Below the pieces are notes generated by a model. It did not search any database. It was not told where the DNA came from and was given only the letters and a program-made list of their open reading frames with translations. A program made the position numbers and the translations under genes. A stretch of DNA of 64,000 bases from Bradysia coprophila. Taxonomy: Eukaryota > Arthropoda > Insecta > Diptera > Sciaridae. This document shows positions 60,655 to 64,000 of the stretch, one piece after another; within the stretch, counting starts at the first letter, position 1; each line of letters begins with the position of its first letter. The stretch is from NCBI RefSeq assembly GCF_014529535.1, contig NW_023503295.1:5750663-5814662 (forward strand), read 5' to 3'.

Positions 60655-60849
60655 ACCTGTGGTCTGTGAGTTTTGCACTACCTTTAGAGTTTTTATAGGG
60701 AAATGCTGTTTGAAAACTAAACATCAAATGTAATAGCTTTTCATATAATTCGTTATTCTTACTAGTGCATTTCGCTCGATTTTTTTGTGAACCAACGTCA
60801 CAGCTAAAACATTTCTTGGATATTTTATCAGATTGAAGCTTAATCACCT
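60655..60849 (-). other. Possible exon of an unidentified gene
   Basis: A minus-strand open segment bounded by TTTTCAG at its 5' side and AG/GTGAAT at its 3' side. It encodes 64 residues including KKCFSCDVGSQKNRAKCTS and ELYEKLLHLMFSFQTAF. I do not recognise the family and see no partner exons nearby, so it may be chance. Confidence 0.25.
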
Positions 60850-60937
60850 GAAAATAGAGCGCAAAGAATGAAGTACTGAAAAAAAATAGGCGCTTCTACA
60901 GGCCAACCCAAGGGCCAACCAAGGTTTCCGATGTGGA

Positions 60938-61268
60938 CGATAATGTAGTTTTCTAGACGATAATATCGTTTTTCGAACGATAACATCTAAATCAAAATCG
61001 ATAAATATTATCGTAGCAAAAATTATTGTCCAACAGAACGGAAAAATCGTACAAAAAATGGAAATAACGATAATATCGTCCAGCGGATTTTCTCATCCAG
61101 GCCGATATTTTCGTTTTATGTACGGAATTATCTTTTTCTGGACGATATTATCATTCAAAAAAAAAACGGTAATATCGCTTTTAGTACGATAATATCGTCC
61201 AAAAAACAATAATATCCTCCAAAAAACTCTATTATCGTTTTTTGAAAGATAATATCGTCCAGAAAAAA
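60938..61268. repeat. Array of palindromic ACGATAATATCGT units
   Basis: About ten degenerate occurrences of (GG)ACGATAATATCGT(CC), each itself palindromic, on A-rich spacers. An isolated unit recurs near 61834. Confidence 0.75.
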
Positions 61269-61359
61269 TAAATTTCATACTTATTCTGGATGTTGTATTG
61301 CTTCGGATACACCGATCGTTAGACTAATTTTTGAAATTGAAGAGTGCAAAGTATGAGAA

Positions 61360-61502
61360 ATCAAATTGAAATTTGGAAATAAAATTTTTGTTGTACGCGC
61401 CCTAATGAGATTCGAACCCGAGACCTCTTGCGTATGAAGCAAGCGGTCAACGATCTGAACCACCGGACTGAACAAAAATTTTTTTATTTCCAATTTCGAA
61501 CC
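61360..61502. mobile_element. Foldback with a tRNA-like loop
   Basis: Arms AAATTTGGAAATAAAATTTT and the approximate inverse AAATTTTTTTATTTCCAATT flank the tRNA-like segment 61397-61470. Confidence 0.6.
61397..61470 (-). other. tRNA-like sequence (degenerate tRNA or SINE head)
   Basis: On the minus strand: TGGTTCAGATCG resembles box A, a clean anticodon hairpin CTTGC-TTCATAC-GCAAG has CAT in the anticodon position, and GGTTCGAAT resembles box B. Acceptor and T stems pair poorly, so a functional tRNA is unlikely. Confidence 0.5.
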
Positions 61503-62368
61503 GTCCTTTGCAACCGGCTCATATATAACTATATCTCCAACACATGTAAGTATTGATGAATCACTTCATTCGACTACTCACAGTATGGGTGTCACATATC
61601 GTTATAATTGGGCCGATTGATAGCACAATCTTCAGTTAATTTGTATCGTCGTACCGAATCTAGAACCACTTCATAAATTTCATACATTTTCATAAGCCTA
61701 AATACCAGAATATGAAACAAATTCCACCCATGTAGTGGCTTCTATTCTTAACAAAAGTTACTCTACTCTATTTATCCATAAAAACTGGTCTGATTCAGGA
61801 GAAAGACAATATTTTAAAAATTTACATTTTAGACGATATTATCGTCCAGGGTGAAACATTTTCGAACGTTCCTGACGATATTGACTGTGTAGATAATAGA
61901 CAATAGAGAAATGCTGATTTGAAACTAAAGCTCAAATGCATTTCGTCATAAAATTACTAATATGATTATTTAGTTCATATCAAAAAATGTATTGGACCAT
62001 AATCCAGGTCAGTTCCATATAGTGAGGTACAGACTTTAGCAAATCACAGGAAATCAGAGAAAATCGCAGACGAAATTGACTTAATTTGGGCTAGTTTGTG
62101 ACCAAGATGTTTAAAGCAATAAAATATGATGAACTGCATTTTTTTGCAATTGGCTGGATTTCTTATATTTACTAAACTCAGAAGTGAGTACCCTCTTGCT
62201 TTTGACTTATTTGACACTTTTGCTCTTATAAAAGTGTGTGGTTAAAAAATCCAGTTTCACTCTTGACGAGAGTTTTTTGATCGATCTCAACACTTACTCA
62301 ACAAGTCCCTCCTGTCACTTCACTTTTCTTACTGATCTGTACGGATGACGTATTTTTTCTTTCAGTTA

Positions 62369-62757
62369 AGCTCACTCCTTGGAAAATTTTTAGCCTACAT
62401 TTGTGCGCAAAAATATTCGTTTTTTGATGATTTCTCTAAACCAAAATATTTTTTTGAAAAAGTAAAACCAATAAAGCATGCAAAAATATGTTACTTTTAA
62501 AGGAAAATTTGGTTTGTGAATGATAACCTTACCCATTGGAGAAACCTTTTCAAAATGTGTATTTTATACATTTTGCAAATGTTCCTCCAAGTGGGATAAG
62601 TCGTCAACCACAAACCAATTTTTCCTTTAAAAGTAACACATTTTTGCATGATTTAATGATTTTACTTTTTCAAAAAAAGATTTTGGTTCAGAGAAATCAT
62701 CAAAAAACGAATATTTTTGCGCACAAATGTAGGCTAAAAATTTGCTAAGGGGTGAGC
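62369..62757. mobile_element. Foldback element, about 390 bp
   Basis: Arms of about 150 bp are nearly perfect inverses (TTTTTAGCCTACATTTGTGC, AAAGGAAAATTTGGTTTGTG). The spacer is about 75 bp. Confidence 0.85.
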
Positions 62758-63436
62758 GCTCTTAACACCCAGGACGTTATTAAACTCAATTAAAGTTTGT
62801 AATTGGTAAGCATTCTACAGTTTTAATTGTTCCACATCGTTCTACATGTTGTCATCAAAAGAAGCGTAAAGAGTGTCGTTTCACTCACACGGACGTGTGG
62901 AATTGGAAAAACGTAAAGACAAACACTACTATGTGGTGGAATACGTGTGGAACAAATAAAACGAAAGAAACAAACGAAACCCACCACAATTACATTCTTA
63001 TGATGAGATCAGTTTAACACCCAGAAGGCGTTAATAACACCCGGAAGACGATAATAACAAGCAGAGGGTGTTAATATAGTTATTTATGCAATCGAGGTGC
63101 AAAGTACTTTATTAGGCTCTAGATGTGTAATTATTATAGGCCGCAGGCCATGTGTTATAATATACATCGTGAGGCTAATAAAGTACTTTGCATCGAGTTG
63201 CATACAACGGGTTATGCCACAGAGGCATCTAAAGTTTGCAAATTTTGAATATTATGATGCTGAGTTGCATAATATCACCCCAGAATTAGTCATCTTAAAT
63301 AAGTTTGTTTAAAAAATTTCGTAAAAGGACAAATTTAGCTTTTTTGAAAATATTTGTAAAAGGCGTATAGCTCTGAGGCGTAATTAACACTCTCAGGAAG
63401 ATGTTATTATCGCTCTCTGGGTGTTATGAGCGCCCT
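62754..63436. mobile_element. Element with GAGCGCTCTTAACACCCAG-type ends
   Basis: Left end GAGCGCTCTTAACACCCAG and right end CTGGGTGTTATGAGCGCCC are near inverses. TTAACACCC-type motifs recur inside (about 63016, 63033, 63066). Contains the 63088-63202 foldback and blocks shared, inverted, with 57250-58065. Confidence 0.55.
63088..63202. repeat. Foldback, 115 bp
   Basis: Arms GCAATCGAGGTGCAAAGTAC / GTACTTTGCATCGAGTTGCA with a GCCGCAGGCC tip. Confidence 0.75.
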
Positions 63437-64000
63437 CTGGACGATATAACCACTAAGTGTGATATTTAACTGGAAGAAAATAGCCGTCACCGACGCAGTT
63501 ACATTGGTTTTGTTTGAGCGGAAACATTTTCTGCCAAATTAATGTTCGATGTTCGACTTAGTTTTTAGAGGACATAAGTTTAAAAGTTTAGTCTAAGAGA
63601 GTATGTCCTCTTGCGTTTTCACTTTTTTCAACTATTTTAAGAATTAGCGGTAGTGAGTTACTTTTCTCAGATTTACTCACAATTTCTAAAATGGAAAAAA
63701 TTGAGAAAATTTGCATTACAGTCTCGGAATTATAAGAAGTTACAATACAATCGACCCTATTCATTCCACATGCATTATCAACGTTGACATTGACGTATTG
63801 ACGTATCACGCCGTAAGTGCGGTCGATATTCAAAATCTTTTTAACACAAGTCCTTCTAATACAGAGTCATTTTCATACAAGTAAGCGGTGAAATGTTTTT
63901 TTCGGTTCACTTTTTCGTCGACTCGTTCACTTGAAATTCTAATTTTTGACACACTTACGGCGTGAATTATAACGTTCTAATCGCATGTGGAATGAATAAC
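63437..64000. other. Right edge, no gene seen
   Basis: Part of the long last intron of Ral, if that gene continues beyond the window. A CACAAGTCCTTCT motif near 63845 again recalls the GACGCAAGTCC family. No Ral terminal exon. Confidence 0.45.

Noticed and set aside
61397..61470. Functional tRNA-Met gene
   Set aside because: Anticodon arm is good, but acceptor and T stems do not pair and the segment lies within a foldback.
59318..64000. Terminal exon of Ral
   Set aside because: No segment encodes the expected last helix and CAAX box after a suitable acceptor.

Overview
This looks like one window of an insect nuclear genome. A lower (nematoceran) dipteran is my best inference, from the divergent ionotropic receptor, the many 50-70 bp introns, the AT-rich intergenic DNA, and a copia element whose primer-binding site resembles that of Drosophila copia. 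Species cannot be fixed from the sequence alone. The DNA is clearly not bacterial: every host gene but one is split by GT..AG introns.

Host genes, left to right: (1) a divergent ionotropic receptor (413-2981, +, 4 exons). (2) A small secreted protein of unknown function (4358-6393, +, 9 exons, one of only 14 nt). (3) A mitochondrial amidoxime reducing component / MOSC protein (8143-9240, -, first exon not found). (4) beta-COP of the COPI coat (24659-39715, -, 11 exons, 954 aa). Its large introns carry much of the window's repeat DNA. (5) A full-length CASD1-like sialic acid O-acetyltransferase homologue (44429-49757, -, 4 exons, 799 aa) in which all three catalytic-triad positions are substituted. 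(6) An intronless zinc metallopeptidase (52114-53535, +). (7) The first three coding exons of Ral GTPase (58612-59317, +); its 3' end lies outside the window. For each complete multi-exon gene I checked that the exon lengths add up to an open frame.

Mobile DNA occupies most of the rest. 10191-11308 is a 5'-truncated, frameshifted non-LTR element with a zinc-knuckle plus PD-(D/E)XK-like tail. 12743-19197 is a nest: a minus-strand LINE bounded by 86-bp identical direct repeats, cut in two by a plus-strand LINE at 13701-18263. 21462-24419 is a young copia element (identical 151-bp LTRs, 5-bp target duplication) that has lost reverse transcriptase and RNase H. 40232-42901 is an older minus-strand LTR element with a BEL/Pao-like Gag joined to a copia-type protease. 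Two RTE-like 3' fragments (54567-54940 and 59577-60302) end in TTC-rich tails; the second sits inside a foldback element.

The most striking feature is the density of foldback (long inverted repeat) elements, at least 20, many in introns of beta-COP, CASD1 and Ral. They include a 558-bp palindrome built from CGGGTTCGGGTC units, a 1.6-kb element filled with CTTCCCG units, a pair of 1.23-kb elements in opposite orientation about 9 kb apart, and one with a tRNA-like sequence in its loop. The best lead for new biology is the CASD1-like gene: a conserved full-length frame without the canonical triad.
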